Source: Patiria miniata
Taxonomy: Eukaryota > Echinodermata > Asteroidea > Valvatida > Asterinidae
Direction: 5' to 3'
Length of the DNA stretch: 64,000 nucleotides
NCBI RefSeq assembly: GCF_015706575.1
Contig: NW_024037076.1
Coordinates: forward strand, 10,946,777 to 11,010,776
In this document: positions 46,701 to 58,700 of the stretch, piece after piece
Layout of the letters: every line of letters starts with the position of its first letter
Position numbering within the stretch: the first letter of the stretch is position 1
Translations under genes and position numbers: made by a program
The notes under the pieces: model-generated
Seen by the model: only the letters and a program-made list of their open reading frames with translations
What the model was told of the DNA's origin: nothing
Database searches by the model: none

Positions 46701-49700
46701 ATGGAATTTTCAGGCACACGCGACAGCAGCACCAATGTTTAGGCTTATGTATTGCCGTCTTTTGAATCAGGGCCCACTCTTGACCAGTGCCTAGCTACTG
46801 GGAAATTATGTGGTAGGCCCTATGTTTTCATGTAATAAAAGACGCGGGCTTTTATGTGCGCAGGCTCGAGACAAAAGCATTGGTTTTACAGGCACACACA
46901 ATAGTAGGGCCGTTGTCTAGGTTCCTTTAAAAGACACTCATGCGTCATACGTGTGGTTCACTAGTACAGGCATGTGCATGAAATCCTGGATGATAATGGT
47001 GCGTTTGTTTAGCTAACCAGGGTCGACATGGGTCTGACGATTAGCTCTGACGTCTTTCTCGGTGCTCACCCGGGTCAGCCACCACAGACCCTGCTCGTGG
47101 AGCAGAGACACTTGTAGTCTAGGCGATGTTTCAAAAAAAGGCTCATTTAAGGCAAGAGAAGAGACCGTTTTTAGAAGAAGTTGGTAACATAGCTATTTTA
47201 TCTATTCATTTGGAGATGCTGAATTCGTAAATGATGGTTACTAAGCTAGATTTCAGTGGGAAAATGCCTAATTTGCATAAATCTTTAATACGTGTCGTGT
47301 AATATATTTGTTTCCATATTTGGTTATATTTTTGGTTATTTTATTTTTTAAAAGTTTATTTTTGGTGATTATACGTACACTTCCTTACTTCAAATAACAT
47401 GTTCCAAAGCATATACGTGACTGAATAATTATGAGGGCATAGAAACAATCCAAAATGGCTGCTATTATACCCTAAGGCTGTGCACATTTACTTTTCCTCA
47501 GATATTATCAATTAGTCTCGCCAAAAGTCATTTTTGATAATAATAATAATTATAATAATAATAATTTGGGAGGCTTACCATCCTTACTCGCAGCTGGATG
47601 TGGCTGCCGGCCACATCGACCCATATTGACCACGGAGCACAGCCTGAGATCGAAAGTGTCTGATTTTTCCGGAGGGAGGAAAACCGGAGGGCCAGTAGAA
47701 AAAAAAACCTCGTGGCACAGGAGAGAACCAACTCACAACTCTACTCACATGCGATCCGCGGCCAGGATTCGAACCGTGGTCACCTTGGTGAGAGGCGAGC
47801 GCTTTACGTACAAGCCACCCATGCCACCCTAGCTTCAAATTCACAAAGTTACGTACTAGCACAGTTACCCTTACAAAAATACAAGAGACATTAGGTCAAA
47901 ATGATAACATCTTGATATTTAGGCAAAAAAAGGAAAACAGGGGGGAATGAGGTGTCCGTAAATTGGGCAAAACATTTCGCAAAAGGTTGCCTAATATGGG
48001 GGACTTAAACAAATTCAAGGAACCCCCCCCCCAATAAAAGATTATTGTTGCTGACAACAATTGTGTCAACGACAAAACTTTTTCTTACCAATATTTTTTG
48101 AAATGCCCTTTAACTTGTTCAAGTCTTCCACGTCAGGCAACCCTTCATCTACTTTTAAGCCCTATCTACAGACACCCTGTTTCCCCCTTTTATATCACAA
48201 TGTTATCTTTGTTCACATGATTTTACCATAAAGGTTGTTAATAGGGTAATCAACATGGTGAATTTGAAGTTCATCGATACTGAGGTTTGGCAAGACTACT
48301 TGATGATATCTGGGGACAAAGTAAATGCGGTAAACTTTAGGGTGTAATTGTGGCCATTTTGGATTGTTAGTCATTTTGGATGTCCTCATAATTATTCATT
48401 CACTTGTATTATTTACAAAATGTAGTTGAAGTAAGGAAGTATAAGTAGAATCACCAAAACAAACTTTTCAAAAAATAAAATAATAAAATAAGATACCCAC
48501 ATTATGGGAACAAAATATATAAAAACGACAGGTGTTAAAGAATTATGCAAATTAGGCATATATAAACTACAAATCCAACCTCGTAAGCATCATTTTCGGA
48601 TTCATCACTCCGAACCAACTTCTATTCTTCCTTTGGAGATATTGGTTGGCCGTGGTATCGCTCTCTCGCGGAGGGGCGGCGGGTTACCATGCCAAGTAGC
48701 CCCTAGACCAGATTCTCTTCTGCGTCACGAGGATTTTGTATGTTCCGGCTTTTCGTCCTCCGCCGAAACTCAACTTTTTGGAACTGTGGTCAGACTACAT
48801 GTTCAGTGGTCAGACCTGAATCACATGACATCAGGTCGACCACCTAGTAGCAACGTATTTAGCCACCCTCCCCCAATAATTTACCTATAATTGTGTACGT
48901 AAATACAATTCAATTAAGTTTTGAATAGCTTTTCAACAATATGCCATGGTGCAATTTTGTGACTATAAGTCAAAGGGCTATGGAATCTTGCTGATTCACT
49001 CATGTGTACGAATGGTAATATTGCTCTGTGTATACGACGTATATGGGAAAATTTATTTTTCACGGTGCTTAGCCTGATTTTTAATGTTTTTGGTATCAAA
49101 AGATGCGCAAGGCTCGAGGCTAAAAATTCATAACAGCTCGGGTCGCAAACTCTTTCTTTTTCAAAGCTATCGCGGAAAAAAGTTGAGGGGGGCGGGATTC
49201 CGCCCCGGCCCTTTTAAGGTTAAAAGAACATGTGAATTCATTTGTTTTTCATTAATGACTGACCAGTGTTATGTTGTACGTAATGAAAAGTGGTTTTATT
49301 CTGTATTGTACTGATGTATCCGTTTTTGTCGAGCAGGTTATTCGTGAAATCCATCGGCTCATTTCCCCTTTTCATCACACAACAAACGGAACCGCAGCAC
49401 GTAAAAAAAATGCTTTCTTACTGCAAAGGCATGTGTATAACACACTGTATTTTACTTTCATTTGCAGAAATCCAAAATTTAACCATCGCAGGAAATGCAT
49501 CAACACGAATAATTTCACCCAACTTCCCGTTCACGTATCCAAACAATGCCGACAAGACGTGGATCATCCGTACTGAGGAGAATCACAAGATTGCCATCAC
49601 CTTCGTTGAGTTTAGGGTCGATACTTGGCGTGGCGGCGACTACATCCAGACTGGCGACGGTACAAATGTTACTGCGAACCAGTTCTTCGAGGAGAATGGG

Positions 49701-52700
49701 TTTACGCTCCCGCCCAACCTGCTGTCCAATGGGAATGAGATGTGGATGCGATTCATCACCGACTACCAGCGGGGTGCTTCTGGGTTTATGCTGGCGGCTT
49801 CCAGTGTTCCCTCGACAGGTAGGCCCATGCAATATGTGCGTCTGTTGATCACACTACTCCTCTTTGTGCGGAAGGAGTACATTGATGTTCTAATTTAATT
49901 GTGTTCCAGAGCTTAAATACATTTCTAAACACATGCAATAACTATTACCCAATATTAGAGCCGAACAATGTTTTTAGATTTGTGGATGATTGTGGCATGT
50001 TATGCATGTTATCTAGTATAAAGAATACTTTGCAACATTTAACGTCATTAAGATGAAAAATGGGTACAAAAGTGTTTGAAGGGATACTGCGTCCTGCAAT
50101 GAACCCAATTGGACTACAAAACGCATAGGATATAAACATCCACACAACTTTCCTTTAAAAACTGGGCGTTGTTGTTTTTATTCTTGGGTTGTGCGTGCGC
50201 GAACGACTTTCGGGGTCCACTTTTGCAACCCAGAAAAAGTCGGGCTGTTCATAAAGTGCACGCCTTTTGCGGACTTGTAAGAAACCACATTTTAGTGCAT
50301 TGGTGCTGTGTGTAATTACCATTGGTGCTGCAAGTACGATACAAAACGTGTAACGTACATAACCTGAAACGACATGAAGAACGTGTTCGCACCGGTTTTT
50401 TGTTTCGTCTTTTTTCGGGAGCGGTAAGACATAAGGTTGGTTTCCTTTCAACCAGATGTTTGAAAAGGGATAGGTAAACAATCCAAATATAAAAATTTCG
50501 TGGATTTCAGGATGCAGTGCCCCTTTAAATTATAGTTATATATCAGTGATAATTATAGTTATAGTAAAAATTTTGCTAAAACATGTCTGTGGAAACCACA
50601 TTTTGGAGGACAACTCAAGTTGTTAACAAAAGTTTCCCAAGCAACCTTATTGATATTGTATGATGCATGTTTTTTTATCCCCGTTTGGTCAGTTCGTTCT
50701 TTTTGACAAGAGTCCATTTTTTAATTGTTGCCCAATCGCACAAACTCAAACTATGTATTTGTAATACGGGAAAATTTGAAATGATTTTTTTTATTGCATT
50801 TTCAGGTTTACTACTTTTTCAAAAGTCATAAAAGCCAAATAATTATGTGAGGCAATTTCCACCTGTGAAGAAAAAAAAATGTCTGGCATGTTCTAAAACT
50901 GTAAAAAATATATATATATATATATATATGAAAACCCGGCTGTACTTTTCAAAATAGTTCTGTGAATGCACTGCCCCTGTCATTGACCTTCCCACGTTTT
51001 TAGGTTTTCTTTCTCGTTGTGTTTTTCAGAAATGTTGACCTGTTCTCGTACTGAATTTGACTGTGGACAGTACTGCATCCGTGGCACCCTGCAGTGTGAC
51101 CGTGTAAATGACTGCTTTGAAGGAACGGATGAACTAAATTGCGGTAATGAAGAGTCAGATAATGTAAACGTAAAGATTTCATGACATCAATTTTGCACTA
51201 AAAAATATTGTGTGCAAATTTGTCATTCTTGTGATATGAAAACTGTTTCGACATCACTTTTTGTTCAACTTTGTGCTCTTTAAAATGTTCCATACATTTT
51301 CTTTGTACTGAGAAAGCTACTGATGTGACGTCATTTCCGGCACCTACTTTTCGGTTTAGTTTTTTTTCTGTTCAAATACTATTGTGAACCCCCACATTTT
51401 TCATTGCAAACATTGTGTTTGTAAATTTTGCTCATAGACTTACTGTCATATAGTGAAACAACAATAATTCACCTTTTACAGCAAATTTACAACGGTAACC
51501 ATTTAAACTTTGTATAAGTATAAAGCTAAAAATGCACCAAAAAACGCATTTTAAGCAATAAAATAAAGATTGAAGAATTCATTATCGAAATGTGAGTTTG
51601 TAATCAGAGGGTGGATGAACAAAATCTGAAAGTACTGGATAACATGGGTGACGCGGGGGGGGGGGACAAGGGGCGCAAGCCAAAAAAAAAGAGAAAAAAG
51701 GGACCAAAACAAAGAAAAAAAGAGATACGAGGTCATATTGTTGTTTATTTATTGGGTGGGGGGCAAGGGTGAGGGGGGGGGGGGAAATGTCCCTGCCCAC
51801 CCTGGAAAACATGATCAATCGGGGAAATGCTGGAAAATGTAAGGATTTGGGGGAATTTTTGTTCCCCCCCTCTAGAAAAACTCCTGACGACGCCCATGCT
51901 GGATAATTATGCAAACAAATATTATTTGGACGCTGTCATTGTACTAGCATCTAAAAGAATGATTTATCGGTTTTCTAAGGATAGCTTACTTGCACCCTTC
52001 AGTCAAAGGTAATTTTAAAATATTTAGGTGAAACAAACTTTCTCCAAGTTTGGCTGACCTGTAGTACTGGTGGCTTTCATAATTGAACTCATACTGTAAG
52101 TTCAGAATGTTTACCTATTAAAATCCATTTATTTTTTGGATTAACTGTTTCGTTGTCCTGTACATATAAGCTTTAAGACAACTAGGTTTCATATATTTTT
52201 CACAGAGGAAGAGGTTTGCTATTAATAAGTGGGGAAAAAGAGATTTTTCTGTACACTATTGTGATTTCTTTTTGTCTGCAAGAAGGAGAAAAGCGAAAAT
52301 TGTGCTCAAACACATGTGCACACAAGATTTATAAGCGAGCTATTACTAATATGTTTAAATTTTAATACACAGACGAGGACCGCATCGTCTACATTGGAGG
52401 ATCCGAAACAGCTGAGCTTGCTTCGACTAGATACCCGAGCTCGTACGTCAATGACATCCAGATAACGTGGATCATCCGAACCGAAGAAGCTCGCAAGATC
52501 AGCATTTCCTTTACCCAGTTTTATACCCAGTATTTGAATGACGTCTTCCAGGCCGGTGATGGCAACAATAGCACCCACAATGTGTTCTTCCAGTGGAGTG
52601 GGAGCAGAAATCCGCCCGATCTGCTGTCAGCTGGAAATACCATGTGGCTTCGGTTCACTGCTGACAAAAGTTACCAATATCAAGGGTTTCTACTTACAGC

Positions 52701-55700
52701 ACGCAGCGTACCTGCCTCTGGTAAGCCATAATGCAATATTATTGTAACAAAAGAAATCAATTAAGATGTATGATCTGACCTTTTGAGGCAGCTCTTTACA
52801 CGGTATTGCTCGTTGGAAAAAAAAAGTTAAAATGAAATGAATTTTTCGTAATAACACACAGTTTGTGCAACGTTTTTGGTTAGGCCTAATTGTATTCAAA
52901 AGTGCACTTCTTTAAACATTTAATATTGTCCCTGCTGTTCCGGACAACTGAGGGCGCTGTTGCTGTGATGTCATTTCAGGAACACTCTGTTCAGTCTAGA
53001 CGTTTTCTGTTCAAATGTGAAGCAAAACATCTGCTCATTTAAACATGTGTGAGAAGAGTTTGCTCATTGGCCTATTGCCATGTACTGACGCCGAATCACC
53101 AAAGAAAAGAACATTTACAACAGCAAAATATCAAAAATCCTGGTAACCTTTTTGTGCTGGAGTAGCTTTAACATGTAGGTTTCTGATATGACATCACTTT
53201 TTTGCTCAAGAATGTAGACATTTACATTAGCATAAAAAGGCACCAAAATACCCTTGAAAATGGTAAAATGAACTTAAAATAAGGTTAAATGTGACACAAA
53301 GGTGCATTTTTTTGGGATTGTATTGGTCCTTTAAACATGCATAGGGTGATTGTTCCTTTTAAAAGCCTAGGTATATGGGGGGGGGGGTCTGTGAGCCGAG
53401 TGTATATGATGGCCGGTGTGCCTACAATTATGTGCACAGTCCCACAATTCAGAATGTCCATTATTTGTGCGCAATTTGAACGATAAAACAACATGAATAC
53501 GAAGATAGCTCCTTTACTGGACAGAAACCACTTGATCACGTATACACTTGATGTGTTTAGGTCATTGGAGGGTTGTTCCTTTCTCCATGGTTCAGGCAGA
53601 TCTAACGTCATTCAGTCGAGTGAATTGTTTTCTGTTGGTGGTGGGCATTCATCCAATAATAGACTGCCCGAAGGAGATTAAAACTTGAGATACTGAGAGG
53701 GCAAGCGAGCTGAGAAGGGAACGATAAGAGTCCTCTTAAGTGCAGTAAACTCAGACGGTGAGGCATTTTGCCAAGTTTCATATGAGCCTAGCATTTTGAA
53801 ATGTGTACACAACGATTCTGTCACTAAAATGTATCCTTTCATTTCACCCATTTGTCCTAGACAATTTGACATGTTCCCCTTACCAGTTTGACTGTGGGCA
53901 TTATGTGTGTATCGCCTCTTCCTGGCAGTGTGATGACGTGTCAGACTGTTTTGATGGACGCGATGAACTAGGCTGTGGTAAAACCCCGATTAATATTTTA
54001 ATGGAATTCATCAATGAGCAGGATTGTTATTAACTGTTTAACTAGTAGCCTCGTCAGTGTGGCTAAAATACTGAGCTTTTTCTGCATCGAGCCACACAGC
54101 AGTGATAGTAACATGTGAGGGAAAAGTTGTTCTGAGGAAATCATTCGGGAAAATGCTGTAAAATAAAGGGATTTTTGGGGGAAAAAAAATAATTGTCTTT
54201 GCCCCATCTAGCAAAATCCAGGTTACGCCCATGCTGGACTACTATGTATACAAATAGTATTTGGACGCTGTCGTAGTACTGGCATCTAAAAGAGTGATTT
54301 ATCGATTTTCTATGCATAGCTTATTTGCATCCTTTAGGCCAAAAAAAAAAGTCTCCGGTTTCTGGTATGCGCGCGCGTCGCCGTAGCCATGCGCGTCGGC
54401 AAAATGAAAAAAAAAAATTCAATGAAAGATGATGTCTCAAAACCGCCAAACTCACTGGTTTGACTGGAATCCTGCTGCTGCACAATTTTAACGTGTTTTT
54501 AGATGGGGTTATGATCGAGAATAAGCTTTATGTGGCCTCTCTGGTCTCCCATAATATTTGCACTAATTTTAGTCGGGCACCATTTGCAGTCATAAGCCGA
54601 CATTTGAAGCAAAAAAAAACAGGTAAAAAAAAAGCCGCGTCGCCGCACCACTTTTTGGGCAAGCTCCATACCAAAAACCGGATACTTTTTTTTTGGCCTT
54701 TGTCAATGGTGATTTAAATCATTTAGGTGAAACAAATTTTCTCCAAGTTGGGCTGACCTATAGTGGTGGCTTTCATAATTGAGCTCACACTGTAAACACA
54801 CTGACAGTGCACAAGATCAGAATGTTTACTTACTAAAATCCATTATTTTGGATTAACTTTTTGTTGTCCTGTACATATAAGCTAAAAAAAACTAGGTTTC
54901 GAATATTATTCACAAAGGAAGAGGTTTGCTATAAATAGTGGGAATTATTTTCTGTACACTTGGTGATTTAGTTTTGTTCGCAAGCAGGAGAAGAGCGAAA
55001 ATTGCACTCAAACTAATGTGCACACAAGATCTTAAAGCAAGCTATTACTAATATATTTGAATTTTAATACCCAGACGAGGACCGTCTCGTTTACATTGGA
55101 GCATCCGAAACAGCTGAGCTTGCCTCGACTGGATACCCCAGCGCGTACGACAATGACATCCAGATAACGTGGATCATCCGAACCGAAGAAGCTCGCAAGA
55201 TCCGCATTTCCTTTAGCCGGTTTTCTACCGAGTATTGGTATGATGTCTTGCAGGCCGGTGATGGCAACAATAGCACCCACAATGTGTTTTTCCAGTGGAG
55301 TGGGTACAGAAACCCGCCCGATCTGCTGTCAGCTGGTAATACCATGTGGCTTCGGTTCACTGCCGATGAAAATAATAGATATTCAGGGTTTCTGCTGACA
55401 GCACGCAGCGTACCTGCCTCTGGTAAGCCATAAGGCAAACAAAAATCAATAAAGATGTATGATCTGATGAAATGTTCAAATGAAATGAATTTTTGTAGGA
55501 ACACATTTTGTGCAACTTTGTTGGTTATTCTTTAACCATTTAATATTATCCTTGCTTTTCCGGACAACTGGGGCGCTGTTGCTGTGATGTCATTTCAGGA
55601 AAGCCAGCTAAGAGCGGCGCGCTTAAAAGGAATGACAAGAGTCCTCATCAGTGCATTAAAACCAGCCGGTGTTTGTTTTTTTTGCCAAGTTTCATATGAG

Positions 55701-58700
55701 CCTAGCATTTTGAAATGTGTACACGACGATTCTGTCACTAAAATGTATCCTTTCATTTCACCCATTTGTCCTAGACAATTTGACATGTTCCCCTTACCAG
55801 TTTGACTGTGGGCATTCTGTGTGTATCGCCTCTTCCTGGCAGTGTGATGATGTACCGGACTGTTTTGATGGACGCGATGAACTAGGCTGTGGTAAAACCC
55901 CATTAATATTTTAATGGAATTCATCAATTAGCAGGATTGGTATAAACTGGTTAACTAGAAGCCTCGTCAGTGTGGCTATGAGCCCTCTCCGTGTCGAGCC
56001 ATACAGGGGACGGCAGTTACATGTGAGGGAAAAGTTGTTCTGCGGAAATCAAATTCGAGACCGTTTTTTTTTTTTTTTTTAAGTTTCACTTGGTTTTTTT
56101 TACTCCGGATTCTGGGAGATATAAACTAATTACCTGGCTAATAACGAGGGAAAATCAACAGACTAATGTACATGACGCCGAGAAAAATACTGCAATCATT
56201 TTTGGATGAACCTCTTTAAATTGTGTCTGAAAATTCACAGGATAACTAGACATGCATCTGGACAGGCATCTGGAACAGACTTAAATTTGTGTTGGTCAAT
56301 AAAAGGTTACTATCTTCCGTAGTAAATATCAAGTGAAAAAAAAATGATTTCAATTCCTTAAAACAACTTGTTTTCACATATTGCTGTCTCTACTGTGTGC
56401 GTCACAATACGGAGGAAGTCCAGTATTTGAGCAACTTTAAAAGCTTTTAATTTTTTTTTCTTCTAACGTCACCAACCTAATTCGCCAGTAGTTGCTCAGA
56501 CAGGAGTACACCTATACTGAGACCTAATTACTTGGTGAAGAATGGTCTATTTGCCATGGGAGTGCAAATGTAAAGGAAGCTTATGACAAAAACAACAAAT
56601 GGCAAAAATTGAATGTAATTCAAGTACGGTGACTTTTCATTGCACGATTTGTGACATCAACTTCGCTTTCCCTATTTTACCCGAGGTGTGGATGGTCATT
56701 CACGTTAATCTGAATAGGGGATCATACGTCAGCTGCAACAATGTTCCATTTATATACATGTAGACATCATAGCCATTCACTTTGAAATGTTTGACCTATT
56801 TCTATTTCTACTTTTTATCTGCCAGGTACTCATGAAATATTCCTCCGTGCCAGTGAAACAGCCACCATACACATTTCATCTATTCATATCAACTCCATGT
56901 GGCTCATTCAGACTGCGGAAGACCAGAAGGTTCTCATCACTTATCACACCGGTTACCTCCGCTTGAGTGGATCCTACGTATTGCAAGCCGGTGATGGTGA
57001 CGATAGTACCAACAACGCAAGTGTCTTTTTTGAATGGAGCAGAGAGTCTAGCTATAATGAACATATACCCCCAGACCTGCTGTCAGACGGGAATAAGCTG
57101 TGGGTTACCTTCGAGCACGGAAAGTCGTTTAACGCATACTTCTTAGACATACTGGCTACGAGCGTCCCGTTAACTGGTAGGCATATAATGGACCTGTGGA
57201 CCATTCTCGGAAATACTCTGGTGTCCACATTTTCCTGTTCCTGTTGCATCTGACTTCTATGAGTCTGTTATTCAAGGTTCGCTCTTTAATGTAGCGGTAA
57301 TATTAATCCAAAACTGGTTAAGTGAAGGAGCTAATTATCCTCAACGAATAAAAAAAAAAAAATCTAGTCAACGTCAATGACACTTGAATGAAAAAATTAC
57401 AAAGTTCCCGTGTAACAGGAACAGGACAAAAAGTCACTTTGGACTCCAAATTCATAGACTGGCCCACATGCACGAATTTTGTATTGAAAACACATGACTT
57501 GTAAGAAAAAACAAAATCTATTTGCGTGGACTACTTGAGGGAACTTTCTGGTGCTACCAGAAAAAAATACCGCCCAGAAGTGAAGTGGATGCTCAACGGG
57601 ATGACGTCAAGCGGGCGCGTATCATTTTTACTTTTCGGACGCGCGGCGGAATCGGCAAATGACGTGCCTCAATTTTATCATGAATATTTATGAGGTGTAG
57701 CAAACTGACTGGTCAGTCTCAGGCCATAAGGTTGTAGCGAAAATGGGGACGATATATTGTCAAGATTTACACAATATTCCTCTTGATTTTCTTCGCTTTG
57801 ATTTTCAGAATCTCTGACCTGTTCCTTGGGTGACGTGGATTGCGGCCATTCGGTCTGCCTCAGCCACGCCTTGCAGTGTGATACCATCTCAGACTGCGTA
57901 GATGGCAATGATGAGTTGGACTGCGGTAATGATAAAATTATTCACGTTGTTTTGGTGAATCACATTTGTTTTCTAAGAGAACAAAAAATATCAGGAAGTC
58001 CAGTACCCCTGTGCCAGCTGATACTACACAAGTATACTCTAGATCCATGCCTTTGGCAGTCTGTCCGATTACCAGACCTGGCATTTCAGTTAACAAGTTC
58101 AAACTTGCTTATCAAAGGTTCTTTTTACCACCTACGGTCCGAATATGGAACTCTCCTCCTACCCACATACCTACTATCAGAAAACAAACCAACTTCAGTA
58201 GGCAGGTGAATCGCTGGGCGACAAGGCGTCAGTAGTCTTTTTTTAGGCAATAATGGTGTTTTTTTTTTGCTGTTAAGGTCCAGGTATGCCTTTCATGATT
58301 TAAAAAAAAAAAAAAAGATGTATTCATGATGTTCCCTACAAAGGAGAAACAGTCAGTTTTTGATTCGGGTTTCTTTTCAGATAAAGACCGTTTGCTGATT
58401 ATTCCGGCCAATGAGACAGCCCGCATTTGTTCGACATTATATCCAGTCAACTACCCCATCAACCTCAATATCACTTGGATCGTCCAAACCGAAGTGGGTT
58501 GGAAGATTCGCATTAAATTCTCCAGCTTTGCAATCTCTACTTACACGTACTACGGTGGTGATGTTCTCCATGCAGGAGATGGTAGCATTGCAGCCAACAC
58601 TGATTTTTTTAAGTGGCATGGGTCTAGAATGCCTCCCGATCTTCTATCCACTGGCAGTGACATGTGGCTTCGATTTATCTCTGACGAGTATTACAGCGGC

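Larger units (their letters stand above)
43723..49467. other. Gene 3 first intron
   Basis: 5.7 kb with no recognised exon. It holds the GGGGAACATAGGGACT array and surrounding inverted words (44745-45920), three 190-base tandem units (46434-46935), and a foldback element with a SINE in it (about 47180-48640). Confidence 0.6.
51813..56050. repeat. Tandem duplication of a CUB-LDLa unit with introns
   Basis: Unit A (about 51813-54145) and unit B (about 54146-56050) align from GCCCATGCTGGA through CUB, intron, LDLa and 3' intron to TGTGAGGGAAAAGTTGTTCT. Unit B gained a miniature element (54337-54698) and lost most of the repeat block present in A at 52895-53325, plus about 350 bases more before LDLa. 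Confidence 0.88.
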
